Shown: positions 31,951 to 40,653 of the stretch, piece after piece
Layout of the letters: the number at the start of each line of letters is the position of its first letter
How positions within the stretch are numbered: the first letter of the stretch is position 1
DNA from: an uncultured Collinsella sp.
GTDB taxonomy: Bacteria > Actinomycetota > Coriobacteriia > Coriobacteriales > Coriobacteriaceae
Reading direction: 5' to 3'
NCBI GenBank assembly: GCA_958427355.1
Contig: CAUACA010000002.1
Coordinates: 62,001-126,000, forward strand
DNA length: 64,000 nucleotides
The notes under the pieces: generated by a model
Told to the model about the DNA's origin: nothing
The model's database searches: none
Seen by the model: the letters and a program-made list of their open reading frames with translations, nothing else
Made by a program: the position numbers and the translations under genes

Positions 31951-34674
31951 ATGGCAGCAACGGATATCGAGCGCGGACTCTCGACCGCCGAGGTCGAGGA
32001 GCGCATCGCCGCCGGTAAGATCAACCGCAACATGGAGCTCAAGACCAAGTCGGTCAAAGAGCTCATCATCGAGAACCTCTGCACGCTGTTCAATTTGATC
32101 AACGTGATCTTGGCGTTCCTGGTCATTTTGACCGGTTCGTTTAAGAATCTGACGTTCCTGTTCGTGGTGTTCTTGAACACCGCTATCGGCGTCATTCAGT
32201 CCATGCGTTCCAAGAAGATGGTCGATAAGCTCACGCTTCTGACCTCTAAGAAGGCCATCGCGGTGCGCGACGGTGCCGAGGTGGAGCTCGACTTGGACCA
32301 GATCGTGCTCGACGACATCATCCGCCTGGGGCGCGGCGATCAGATTCCCGCTGACGCCGTGGTGGTTTCGGGCGAGGCGCTCGTGAACGAGAGCCTGCTG
32401 ACGGGCGAGAGCGACCTTATTAAGAAACAGCCCGGTTCCGAGCTCATGAGCGGCAGCTTTATCGACTCGGGCCTGCTGCGCGCCCGCGTGATCCATGTCG
32501 GCGCCGACAACTACGTGGCCAAAATTAATAACGAGGCCAAGTACGTCAAAAAGGTCAATTCCGAGATCATGAACGCGCTTAACGCCATCGTGCGCTTTGC
32601 GAGCATCATCATGATCCCGCTCGGTTTGGCGTTGTTTGCCTCGAGTGTGAGCGAGCTGTGGGATGCCGCGGGAACCCCGGGCGATAGCGCACTTTCGTGG
32701 TGCTTCTCCGAGCTGTTGGCTGGTCATGTGCCTTCGTCGGCGCTGCTGTTCACGGTGGGCGCCCTGCTGGGCATGATCCCGCAAGGCCTGGTGCTGCTGA
32801 CCTCGTCGGTGCTCGCCATCGCCACGGTGCGCCTGGCCCGCCGCAAGGTGTTGGCGCAGCAGCTCTACTGCATCGAGACGCTCGCTCGCGTCGACGTGCT
32901 GTGCCTGGACAAGACGGGCACCATCACGTCGGGTCGCATGGAGGTCGAGGGCACCTACCCGTTGCCGATTGAGGGCGCTGACGTGGGCGCGGGGGAGAGC
33001 GAGGCGTCTGTCCCCGTCGAGACCACGGTCCTCGATTTTGCGCTCGCCAACGTGGCGCGTGCTACTTCGGCAGACGCCAACGAGACCTGTCAGGCGCTGC
33101 TCAACTACTACGCCGACCGCCCGGTCGAGGTGTCCGAGCCGCTGGCGGTCATTCCGTTCTCGTCGTCCAAAAAGTGGAGCGGCGCCTCGTTTGCGCAAGG
33201 TTCCTATGTGATGGGCGCAGCGCAATTTGTGCTTTCGGAGCGCGCCTTTGCGCAGGTCGAGAACCGCGTGGCCGAGCTCGCCGATACATGCCGCGTGCTT
33301 GTGGTGGCCCGTGTGGACGGCTTTACACCCGATGGCGATATGGCGGGCGAGGCAGAGCCTGTGGGCTTTGTGACCATTCGCGATGAGATTCGCTCCTCGG
33401 CCGCCGAGACCATCGGCTACTTTAACGAGCAGGGCGTGACCCTCAACGTGATCAGCGGCGACGACCCACGTACGGTGTCGTCGATCGCGCGCGTGGTGGG
33501 CGTTCCGGGGGCCGATGCCTACGTCGACGCCACGACGCTCGATACGCCGGCCAAGCTCGATGCCGCAGTGGACCGCTACCATGTCTTTGGTCGTGTGACC
33601 CCGCAGCAGAAGCGCGAGCTCGTGCAGGCGCTCAAGCGCCGCGAGCACACCGTGGCCATGACGGGCGACGGCGTCAACGACGTGCTGGCTCTCAAGGAGG
33701 CCGACTGCTCCGTTGCCATGGCGGCCGGCTCCGATGCCGCGCGCAACGTGGCCGAGATCGTACTCGTCGACAACGACTTTGCCTCGATGCCCGCCGTGGT
33801 GGCCGAGGGTCGTCGCTCCATCAACAACCTGCAGCGTTCGGCCTCGCTGTTCCTGACCAAGACGCTGTTCTCGATGGGCCTGGCGGCGCTGTGCATCGCG
33901 CTGCCGCCGTACCCCTTCGAGCCCATCCAGATGACGCTCATCAACTTCTTCTGCATCGGCGCGCCGGGCTTTGTGTTGGGGCTGGAGCCCAACAATGCTC
34001 GCGTGAAGGGTGCGTTTTTGACCAACGTACTCAAGCGTGCACTGCCGGCGTCGATTGCGGTCATTTTGGCTGCGGCGCTCGATATCTTTGTGGCGCGCGT
34101 GTTTGGCTTTAGCCAGCTCACGCTGTCTACGATGTGCTTGCTTACGTCGTGCGCGGCGAGCGTCAGCCTGATCTGGCGCATCTCGCAACCTCTCACGCCC
34201 TTACGTGTGGTGCTCTTTGTGTTTGTAGTCGCCGGCATCCTGGTGGGCGCTATCGGATTCCCAGAGCTGCTGTCCATTGCCAACCTGTCGATGGGCCAGA
34301 TGGTTATCTTGGCTGTCATTGTGGTCTTTACCTGCTCGGTGTTTTTTAAGCTCGCCACGATGATGGATTCGCTCAAGCCGCGTCGTCGTCATGCCGCAAC
34401 TGGTTTTGGCCGCGGTGTGCGCGTCCGCCTGGGTCGCGGTGGCGGCAAGGTGAGCTCGACGGGCTCGACGGCCGAACGTTTTGCCAAGCGCGTTGCCGCC
34501 GACATGGCGCAGCGTCGCGAAGATCGCACCGCTCGCGAGGCCGAGGCCCGCGCACTCGAGGGCGTGGCCCAGGCCCAGCCCAAGAAAAAGAAGAGTACCG
34601 GAGCCAAGCGCTCCCGCGTGACCAAGTCCGCCCAAGGCATCAAAGTCTCGATGCCAAGCAAAAAGAAGAAGTAG
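31951..34674 (+). CDS. Cation-transporting P-type ATPase, Exp7-like
   Basis: An ATP-driven membrane cation pump of about 907 residues. Motifs in order are LTGES (actuator), MIPQGLVLLTSS (M4 ion-site helix with Pro, about residue 275), CLDKTGTIT (phosphorylated Asp, about 319), KWSGASF (nucleotide pocket) and MTGDGVNDVLALKEADCSVA (hinge). It most resembles the Exp7/CaxP-type pumps, for which Ca2+ export is proposed. The ion is not certain from sequence. A long C-terminal tail after the last span is rich in Lys/Arg and ends in KKKK, unusual for the family. The start is uncertain: ATG 31951 or 31939, or GTG 31936; none has a strong ribosome site. Confidence 0.85.
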   Translation: MAATDIERGLSTAEVEERIAAGKINRNMELKTKSVKELIIENLCTLFNLINVILAFLVILTGSFKNLTFLFVVFLNTAIGVIQSMRSKKMVDKLTLLTSKKAIAVRDGAEVELDLDQIVLDDIIRLGRGDQIPADAVVVSGEALVNESLLTGESDLIKKQPGSELMSGSFIDSGLLRARVIHVGADNYVAKINNEAKYVKKVNSEIMNALNAIVRFASIIMIPLGLALFASSVSELWDAAGTPGDSALSWCFSELLAGHVPSSALLFTVGALLGMIPQGLVLLTSSVLAIATVRLARRKVLAQQLYCIETLARVDVLCLDKTGTITSGRMEVEGTYPLPIEGADVGAGESEASVPVETTVLDFALANVARATSADANETCQALLNYYADRPVEVSEPLAVIPFSSSKKWSGASFAQGSYVMGAAQFVLSERAFAQVENRVAELADTCRVLVVARVDGFTPDGDMAGEAEPVGFVTIRDEIRSSAAETIGYFNEQGVTLNVISGDDPRTVSSIARVVGVPGADAYVDATTLDTPAKLDAAVDRYHVFGRVTPQQKRELVQALKRREHTVAMTGDGVNDVLALKEADCSVAMAAGSDAARNVAEIVLVDNDFASMPAVVAEGRRSINNLQRSASLFLTKTLFSMGLAALCIALPPYPFEPIQMTLINFFCIGAPGFVLGLEPNNARVKGAFLTNVLKRALPASIAVILAAALDIFVARVFGFSQLTLSTMCLLTSCAASVSLIWRISQPLTPLRVVLFVFVVAGILVGAIGFPELLSIANLSMGQMVILAVIVVFTCSVFFKLATMMDSLKPRRRHAATGFGRGVRVRLGRGGGKVSSTGSTAERFAKRVAADMAQRREDRTAREAEARALEGVAQAQPKKKKSTGAKRSRVTKSAQGIKVSMPSKKKK

Positions 34675-34777
34675 CTACGCGCCCTGGCGATGTTGAATTG
34701 GTGCCTTGTTCCTGTGGGGCCGTGGCGATGTTATGCTCTAACCTCGATTGTTTGAATTGCTTCGAAAAGAGGATGCC

Positions 34778-35917
34778 GTGATCTGCCCGCATTGCCTTAA
34801 GACTATCGAGGACGGCGCCTCGTTCTGCCCCTACTGCAACGCCTATGTGGGTCCGGGCGATGGTCCCGAACACACCGAGTTCGTGTTCTGTGAGGGCTGC
34901 GGTGCCCGTCTTTCTCCGCATGATCGTACGTGCCCCAAATGCGGACGCCCCGCTCCGGGAATCCTCTCCGAGGACGCGGCCGCATCCGACCTAGCAGCGG
35001 GCCGCACGGCGGGCTTTCCGCGCCTAACGCAAGAGCAGATCGATACCGAGGTGCCTCATGCGCCGGCCTCTGCCGCTGCGGTGCTCTCGGACGCCGCCGA
35101 TCCTAACGAGACTTGCGTGCTGCCGGCTTTTGATAAGGATTTCGGTATTCCCAAGGTCGATATTCCCACGCCGGTTTCCCTGCACGACGATGCTCAAAAA
35201 CCCAAGCGCAAGGTGCATCCCGACGAGGACGCCTATCACAAGCACAAGCGTCATATCCCCAAGCCGCTTATTATCATCGCGGTCCTTGCCGTCGTGTGCG
35301 GTGGTGCGTATTGGTTCGTGACGGCCGATCCCATGGGTGTCATGCCCGGCTTCTATGACCAGTTTGGCCAGGCCGCGCAGACGACCTTCCCCACGCGCCA
35401 AAAGGGCGAGGCAACTGAGGACGATACCAAGCAGGACGATTCTGCCGAGGTGGTCCAGGAAGATACCGTGCTGACCGATGACCAGCTCTACACCAAGCTC
35501 GACAGCCTGTATCAGACCATTGTGTCGTACAACAATGATCAGATCGGCGAGGTCATCGATTCCTTTAACAACGGTTATCTCCGAACGCCGCTGTCCACCC
35601 GTCAGGAGCTGTCGCAGAGTGCCTACGCCCTGCGCGACCAGATCAAAAAGACGCAAGATGAGCTTAACAACCTTAAGTATCAGGACGATACGGTCTATGC
35701 GGATGACATCGCCCACTTAAAGCAGCTTGCCGAGTGGATGTACGAGCGCGTCGACGTGATCTGCCAGAGCTGGGACATCTCGCTGGCCATTCCTGATGGT
35801 GAGTCGATGAGTTCCCACCAAAGCGAGATCCTAGCGCCCATCGCGCAGGGCGGCAACAGTGCGCTGAACCAGTACGACGCCAATGTGGGTTCCTGGAAGC
35901 CGCAGCAGCGTTCCTAA
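34778..35917 (+). CDS. Zinc-ribbon membrane protein of unknown function
   Basis: A 379-residue protein. The N-terminus has two zinc ribbons (CPHC...CPYC, about residues 3-23, and CEGC...CPKC, about 41-58). A linker follows, then a basic stretch before one membrane span (PLIIIAVLAVVCGGAYWFV, about residues 165-185), and an extracellular part with a helical, Gln/Asp-rich segment. The layout fits a single-pass envelope protein with cytosolic zinc ribbons. GTG 34778 has AAGAGG five bases upstream; a longer TTG frame is less likely. No catalytic motif is recognised. It is upstream of the cyclophilin and TPR genes, but a separate promoter intervenes. Confidence 0.7.
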   Translation: MICPHCLKTIEDGASFCPYCNAYVGPGDGPEHTEFVFCEGCGARLSPHDRTCPKCGRPAPGILSEDAAASDLAAGRTAGFPRLTQEQIDTEVPHAPASAAAVLSDAADPNETCVLPAFDKDFGIPKVDIPTPVSLHDDAQKPKRKVHPDEDAYHKHKRHIPKPLIIIAVLAVVCGGAYWFVTADPMGVMPGFYDQFGQAAQTTFPTRQKGEATEDDTKQDDSAEVVQEDTVLTDDQLYTKLDSLYQTIVSYNNDQIGEVIDSFNNGYLRTPLSTRQELSQSAYALRDQIKKTQDELNNLKYQDDTVYADDIAHLKQLAEWMYERVDVICQSWDISLAIPDGESMSSHQSEILAPIAQGGNSALNQYDANVGSWKPQQRS

Positions 35918-35955
35918 AATTAGTTCGCCATAGTCGGCATAACCTACGTGCGCAA

Positions 35956-35985
35956 TTGATGTAAGCGCATGCTTATTGCTACAAT
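35956..35985 (+). promoter_or_regulatory. Promoter of the cyclophilin-TPR genes
   Basis: TTGATG (35956-35961) and TACAAT (35980-35985) with an 18-base spacer, 40 bases before the cyclophilin start. Confidence 0.55.
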
Positions 35986-36024
35986 TCGTACAAATATGCT
36001 TTAAACGCACGAGGAAGGAACCAC

Positions 36025-36567
36025 ATGTTTGGTTTTAAGAAAGAGCTCTACACGCCCGAGTATCAGCTTGCCGGCGACGAGTGCGCCGTTATCGAGACGT
36101 CGAAGGGTACCATCAAGGTCAAGTTTGACGGCGAGGGCGCTCCCATTCATGTCGCGAACTTCTGCGAGCTTTCCACGATGGGTTTCTATGATGGCCTTAA
36201 GTTCCATCGCTATGTGCCCGGCTTTGTCATTCAGGGCGGCGACCCCAATACCCGCGATATGTCCGGCGCTGACGTTGCTGCCGGTCTTGAGGGCCCCGAC
36301 GGCATGCCCGGTACCGGTGGCCCCGGCTACTGCATCAAGGGCGAGTTTGCCACCAATCCGCGCAACAGCCATGTCGATGGTGCCCTTGCCATGGCGCGCT
36401 CCATGGACCCCGATTCCGCGGGTTCCCAGTTCTACTTCTGCCTGGGCGCCCAGCATAACCTCGATTCCGGTTACACCGTCTTTGGTACCACGGTCGAGGG
36501 TCTCGATGTGATTTCGCAGCTGCGTGCCGGCGACGAGATCGTCCATGTCGAGATCGTTCACGAGTAA
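36025..36567 (+). CDS. Cyclophilin-type peptidyl-prolyl cis-trans isomerase
   Basis: Catalyses proline isomerisation during protein folding. The 180-residue protein has no signal peptide, so it is probably cytoplasmic. Cyclophilin motifs are FHRYVPGFVIQGGDP (catalytic Arg and Gln, about residues 60-74), GALAMARSMDPDSAGSQF and YTVFGTTVEGLDVI. GAGGAAGG lies about seven bases before the ATG. It is followed 11 bases later by a TPR protein, probably co-transcribed. Confidence 0.9.
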   Translation: MFGFKKELYTPEYQLAGDECAVIETSKGTIKVKFDGEGAPIHVANFCELSTMGFYDGLKFHRYVPGFVIQGGDPNTRDMSGADVAAGLEGPDGMPGTGGPGYCIKGEFATNPRNSHVDGALAMARSMDPDSAGSQFYFCLGAQHNLDSGYTVFGTTVEGLDVISQLRAGDEIVHVEIVHE

Positions 36568-36578
36568 AGGGGACTTCC

Positions 36579-37883
36579 TTGAATAGCCAGCTGATCCAAC
36601 AGGGCCGCGCCGCTTACCGCGCGGGTGATTTTTCCGCTGCAGCCCAGATGCTTGGGGCGGCAAAAACTCCCGATGAGATTATGGGCGAGGCCGATCACCT
36701 TCGTGGCAACGCCTTGATGCACCTGGGCATGTATGCCGAGGCTGCCGAGGCTTATGCCGCCGCCCTCAACGACGGCACCTATGGCAAGCGCGGCGCGCTG
36801 CTCACCAACCGCGGTAAGGCGCTCGCCGCCGTGGGCGACTACACGACGGCCGCCCAGGCGTTCTCTGCTGCTACGCAGGATGCTTCCTATGCCACGCCGT
36901 TCAAGGCCTATCTGGGCCTGGGTAATGCGCTGTTCCAGTCGGGCGACTATGCCAACGCGGGTACTGCCTTCCGTCAGGCTGCCATCGACGGCGCCAATCC
37001 GGCTCCTGCCGCCGCACTCGGCGAGCTTGGACGTTGCTTCATTAAGCTCGGCCGTCCGGCGGATGCCGTGGAGACCTACCGCACGGCTATCGACTTTGCC
37101 GGCCCCCGCGACGATACGCGTGCGCTCAACGCCGGCATGGGTCAGGCACTTTCTGCCGCCGGCCGTCCCTCCGACGCACTCGACGCCTTTAACGCCGCTA
37201 CTGCCGATGGCATCTACCAGCTCACCTCCGAGCAGGCCGATGAGCTTGCCCGCGTGCACGATTCGCTTGCCGCGTTGTCTGCCCAGACGGCTATGGCCAC
37301 GGCTCCGGCGCCCGCGATGGACGCTCCCGCCGTCGATCCGCTCGATCCTACGGGCGCGACCGGTCAGTTTATGCCCGATCCCTCGGACACCGGCTTCTTT
37401 ACGCTGTCCGAGTCCGAGATGGTCCAGCAGGACCGTCAGGATCGTAAGCAGGCCAAGGTCCGTCGTCGCCATCGCCACACGGGTCTCAAGGTCTTCATTG
37501 TGCTGCTTCTGCTCATTTTAATCGCCGCGGGCGGTCTGGGCTTTGCCTACACGCGCGGCTTTGGCTTCCCGTCCCAGGAGTCTGTCGTTACCGATTTGTT
37601 CCAGGCTGCCGGCGACGGTGACACCGCAAAGGCCGAGTCTTGCCTGGCCTCGAGCCTGTCCGAGGACGCCAAGTCGATGATCATCTCCTCGATTCCGCAG
37701 GGTGCCACCGTGTCCGTCGAGGGCATGGATCAGTCCATGACCGAGACGACCGCTAAGGTGAAAGCATCGCTGTCCAAGGGCGGCGAGCAGGAGTACACCG
37801 TCAAATTTGTGCGCTCCGACAACCATATCGGCTGGGCCGTTTCCTCGCTCGATATGGATTTCTCGGCTGCTGACAACCAGTAG
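36579..37883 (+). CDS. TPR-repeat single-pass membrane protein
   Basis: 434 residues. The first 230 or so form about six tetratricopeptide-like helical pairs (for example GEADHLRGNALMHLGMYAEA and GLGNALFQSGDYANAGTAF), a scaffold for protein contacts. A basic stretch (KQAKVRRRHRHTG) precedes one membrane span, VFIVLLLLILIAAGGLGFAY (about residues 306-325). The C-terminal 110 residues would lie outside and resemble the small alpha+beta domains (DUF4878-like) of envelope proteins. Start TTG 36579 has AAAGGGGA about six bases upstream. Its place just before mreB hints at a role in wall synthesis, but no direct evidence is visible. Confidence 0.75.
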   Translation: MNSQLIQQGRAAYRAGDFSAAAQMLGAAKTPDEIMGEADHLRGNALMHLGMYAEAAEAYAAALNDGTYGKRGALLTNRGKALAAVGDYTTAAQAFSAATQDASYATPFKAYLGLGNALFQSGDYANAGTAFRQAAIDGANPAPAAALGELGRCFIKLGRPADAVETYRTAIDFAGPRDDTRALNAGMGQALSAAGRPSDALDAFNAATADGIYQLTSEQADELARVHDSLAALSAQTAMATAPAPAMDAPAVDPLDPTGATGQFMPDPSDTGFFTLSESEMVQQDRQDRKQAKVRRRHRHTGLKVFIVLLLLILIAAGGLGFAYTRGFGFPSQESVVTDLFQAAGDGDTAKAESCLASSLSEDAKSMIISSIPQGATVSVEGMDQSMTETTAKVKASLSKGGEQEYTVKFVRSDNHIGWAVSSLDMDFSAADNQ

Positions 37884-37905
37884 TGACCTTATGGGATTTA
37901 GCTTT

Positions 37906-37938
37906 GCCCGGCGCTTCACCGCAAGTGAGGTGCCGGGC
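37906..37938. terminator. 14-bp hairpin between the TPR gene and mreB
   Basis: GCCCGGCGCTTCAC (37906-37919) pairs with GTGAGGTGCCGGGC (37925-37938), including wobbles, around CGCAA. It is followed by TTGCGC rather than a T run, so it would be a weak terminator or a processing/stabilising stem ahead of the elongasome operon. Confidence 0.5.
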
Positions 37939-37998
37939 TTGCGCTAGTATGATGAGCTAGTAGTTTTCCAGCAATCATCCAACACATCAGGAGTTGCG

Positions 37999-39042
37999 TT
38001 GTTTTCTTTGATGGATATGTTCTTCGGTAGCTATGCGGGCGATCTTGCCATCGACCTCGGCACCGCAAATACGCTTGTCTCCGTGCGCGGCAAGGGCATC
38101 GTCATTCGCGAGCCCTCTGTTGTCGCCATCGACAAGAACGACGAGCGCATCCTGGCGGTCGGTATCGAGGCAAAGCGCATGCTCGGCCGTACGCCCGGCA
38201 ACATCGTGGCCGTTCGTCCCCTGAAGGACGGCGTCATCGCCGACTTCGATGTTACCGAGGCCATGCTTCGCTACTTTATCGACAAGGCGTCCGAGAAGCG
38301 CTATCCGTGGACCCCGCGTCCGCGCGTTGTCGTCTGCGTTCCCTCCGGCGTCACGTCGGTCGAGAAGCGTGCCGTATTTGAGGCCACGATCCAGGCTGGC
38401 GCTCGCCAGGCCTACCTGATTGAAGAGCCCATGGCTGCCGCTATCGGCGCCGATCTGCCCGTCGAGGAACCCACCGGCTCCATGGTCATCGACATCGGCG
38501 GCGGTACCACCGAGGTTGCCGTTATCGCTATGGGCGGCATCGTCGTCTCGCAGTCCATCCGTATTGCCGGCGACGAGTTCGATCAGGCTATCCTCACGCA
38601 CGTTCGAGATGCCTACAACCTGGCCATCGGCGAGCGTACGGCAGAGGACATCAAGATCAAGGTCGGTTCCGCCGTGCCGCTCAAGGACGAGCTCGACGTC
38701 GAGGTCAACGGCCGCGACGTGATCACCGGTCTGCCCAAGACCGTACGCATCGAGAGCGAGGAGATTCGTCGCGCACTCAACAAGCCGCTCGACGAGATGG
38801 CCAAGGCCGTCAAGGACGCACTCGATGCCACGCCGCCCGATCTTGCCTCGGACCTTATGTACTATGGCATATTGCTGACCGGTGGCGGCGCGCTGCTGCG
38901 CGGTCTCGACGTGCGCCTGCGCGATGAGACCGGCGTTTCGGTCAACGTCAGCCCCACGGCGCTCGATAACGTCGTTAACGGCTGTGCCCGCGTGCTCGAG
39001 GCCAATGCGTTTGATGGCGGCTTCGTCCAGACCAATGCTTAA
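37999..39042 (+). CDS. mreB: Rod-shape determining protein MreB
   Basis: A bacterial actin homologue that polymerises under the membrane and directs the elongasome. The 347-residue protein shows DLAIDLGTANTLVSV (phosphate 1), EEPMAAAIGADLPV, VIDIGGGTTEVAVIA (phosphate 2) and LLTGGGALLRGLD (adenosine motif). TTG 37999 has AGGAG five bases upstream and opens MFSLMDMFFGSY, a hydrophobic membrane-binding N-terminus. First of five elongasome genes in a row, tightly spaced. Confidence 0.96.
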   Translation: MFSLMDMFFGSYAGDLAIDLGTANTLVSVRGKGIVIREPSVVAIDKNDERILAVGIEAKRMLGRTPGNIVAVRPLKDGVIADFDVTEAMLRYFIDKASEKRYPWTPRPRVVVCVPSGVTSVEKRAVFEATIQAGARQAYLIEEPMAAAIGADLPVEEPTGSMVIDIGGGTTEVAVIAMGGIVVSQSIRIAGDEFDQAILTHVRDAYNLAIGERTAEDIKIKVGSAVPLKDELDVEVNGRDVITGLPKTVRIESEEIRRALNKPLDEMAKAVKDALDATPPDLASDLMYYGILLTGGGALLRGLDVRLRDETGVSVNVSPTALDNVVNGCARVLEANAFDGGFVQTNA

Positions 39043-39063
39043 TTTCCAAAAGGTGGATTCCAT

Positions 39064-40062
39064 TTGGCACGATCTTCGGGTTTCTCCACAAATCTGAATA
39101 CCAAGCGACAATCAACGGGTATGCGCCCGTTGATTGTTTTCAGCCTGATTTCGGTGTTGCTGCTCACGTTTTACATCCGCGAGGGCGAGGCAGGACCGAT
39201 TCATGCCGTGCGTTCGGGCGTAACGACGATTACCTCGCCGGTGCGCTTTGTGGGCTCGGCTGTGGCGGCTCCCTTCAATGCGATTGGCAACGTGTTCTCT
39301 AACCTTACGGCGTCGCAGGACACGCTTGACGAGCTTAAGAAGCAAAACGAGGAACTGACCTCTAAGGTCGCCGAGCTTTCTGAGGCTCAAAAGACTGCCG
39401 AGCGCCTGGAGGGGCTGGTCGGCCTGCAGTCGACCTACAACCTTAAATCGACCGCAGCTCGTATCGTTGGTGCCTCGGGCGACGCTTGGACCTCGACTGT
39501 CACCATCGACAAGGGTTCTGCCGACGGCCTTACCATCAACTTGCCTGTGACGAGTTCGGCCGGTGTTATCGGCCAGATTATCGAGGTTTCGGCCAAAACG
39601 TCGACCGTGCGCCTGATTGGCGACGAGAACTCCGGTGTGTCCGCTATGGTGCAGGACACGCGCGCCCAGGGCATGCTGCAGGGTCAGGCTGACGGCACGC
39701 TGCGTCTTGAGTACGTGAGCGTCGACTCCGATGTTAAGGTTGGCGACATTATCGTGACCTCGGGCATTGGCGGCGTGTTCCCCAAGGGTCTACCGCTTGG
39801 CACCGTCTCGTCGGTTGAGAAAACGGCAAACGACGTGTACTACACCATTGTGGTGCGCGCTCAGACGACGGCCGAGAACAACGAGGAAGTGCTGGTCATC
39901 ACCTCGCTGACTGACGAACAGTCGGCCTCGGACGAGGACGTGAGCACGGCCAACAGCACGCCGCAGGGAACGTCGCGCGACGCTGCGACCAAGACGAAGG
40001 ACGAGAGCTCGGATGACAGTTCCGACACGTCCGAAACGACCGATTCCGGCTCGAGCGAATAG
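39064..40062 (+). CDS. mreC: Rod-shape determining protein MreC
   Basis: A bitopic elongasome scaffold linking MreB/MreD to PBP2. 332 residues: one membrane span (about 20-38; LIVFSLISVLLLTFYI), a coiled coil (about 80-110; QDTLDELKKQNEELTSKVAE), then the beta-barrel domains (VTIDKGSADGLTINLPV, VIVTSGIGGVFPKGLPLG). The last 60 residues are a low-complexity Ser/Asp/Thr-rich tail. TTG 39064 is preceded by AAAAGGTGG. Confidence 0.92.
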   Translation: MARSSGFSTNLNTKRQSTGMRPLIVFSLISVLLLTFYIREGEAGPIHAVRSGVTTITSPVRFVGSAVAAPFNAIGNVFSNLTASQDTLDELKKQNEELTSKVAELSEAQKTAERLEGLVGLQSTYNLKSTAARIVGASGDAWTSTVTIDKGSADGLTINLPVTSSAGVIGQIIEVSAKTSTVRLIGDENSGVSAMVQDTRAQGMLQGQADGTLRLEYVSVDSDVKVGDIIVTSGIGGVFPKGLPLGTVSSVEKTANDVYYTIVVRAQTTAENNEEVLVITSLTDEQSASDEDVSTANSTPQGTSRDAATKTKDESSDDSSDTSETTDSGSSE

Positions 40063-40073
40063 GGGGCATGTCC

Positions 40074-40640
40074 ATGGATCTACACGAGCAGGGGATGAGC
40101 TCCCGCACGTTTGTGATCGCCGCCATTGTGTGCGTGCTGCTGCAAGCAGGCCTGGCACCGCAGATCTCCATTGCGGGCGGTCGCGTCAACTTCATGATTA
40201 TCCTGGTGTGCCTAAGCGTGTTCTCGGGCGACCCGACCCGTGCCGTCGTGTGCGGTTTTTGCAGCGGCTTGTTTTATGACCTGTCCGCTGCCGTGCCGGT
40301 GGGCGTTATGTCGCTCCTGCTGACCGTGGGTTCTTTTGCCCTGGTGCACAGCGCCGTCGGTCAGACGGGCGGTACCCCGAGTGCGCGCGGCATCACTGTG
40401 GGCGCCTTCGCGCTCGTCATTAATGTGATCTACAGCATCATCTTGCTGTTTATGGGTTTGGAGACGAGCTTTGTCGTGGCGATCTTCGGCCATGCGCTGC
40501 CGTCCTCGATCCTGACGGGTCTGGTTGCCATTCCGTTTTTGATGTCCGGCGTCGTGCCGCAGTCCGGCTATGGATTCTCCGCACGTGGCGGACGCCAGAC
40601 GGGTATGCGCTTTAAGCCCAAGACCCGCAAGCTCAAATAG
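40074..40640 (+). CDS. mreD: Rod-shape determining protein MreD
   Basis: A small polytopic elongasome membrane protein (188 residues) with about five hydrophobic helices and a basic C-terminal tail ending KPKTRKLK. Motifs include FMIILVCLSVFSGDPTRAVV and GFCSGLFYDLSAAVPVG, matching MreD proteins. ATG 40074 is favoured, since AGGGGG is about seven bases upstream; ATG 40068 lies too close to that site but cannot be excluded. It begins 12 bases after mreC. Confidence 0.85.
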   Translation: MDLHEQGMSSRTFVIAAIVCVLLQAGLAPQISIAGGRVNFMIILVCLSVFSGDPTRAVVCGFCSGLFYDLSAAVPVGVMSLLLTVGSFALVHSAVGQTGGTPSARGITVGAFALVINVIYSIILLFMGLETSFVVAIFGHALPSSILTGLVAIPFLMSGVVPQSGYGFSARGGRQTGMRFKPKTRKLK

Positions 40641-40653
40641 GGGAGGCCCGTAG

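Noticed and set aside
31921..34188. A 755-codon open frame on the minus strand opposite the P-type ATPase
   Set aside because: The plus-strand frame has all P-type ATPase motifs; the antisense frame is His/Arg/Gly-rich, lacks motifs and is a GC-rich shadow.
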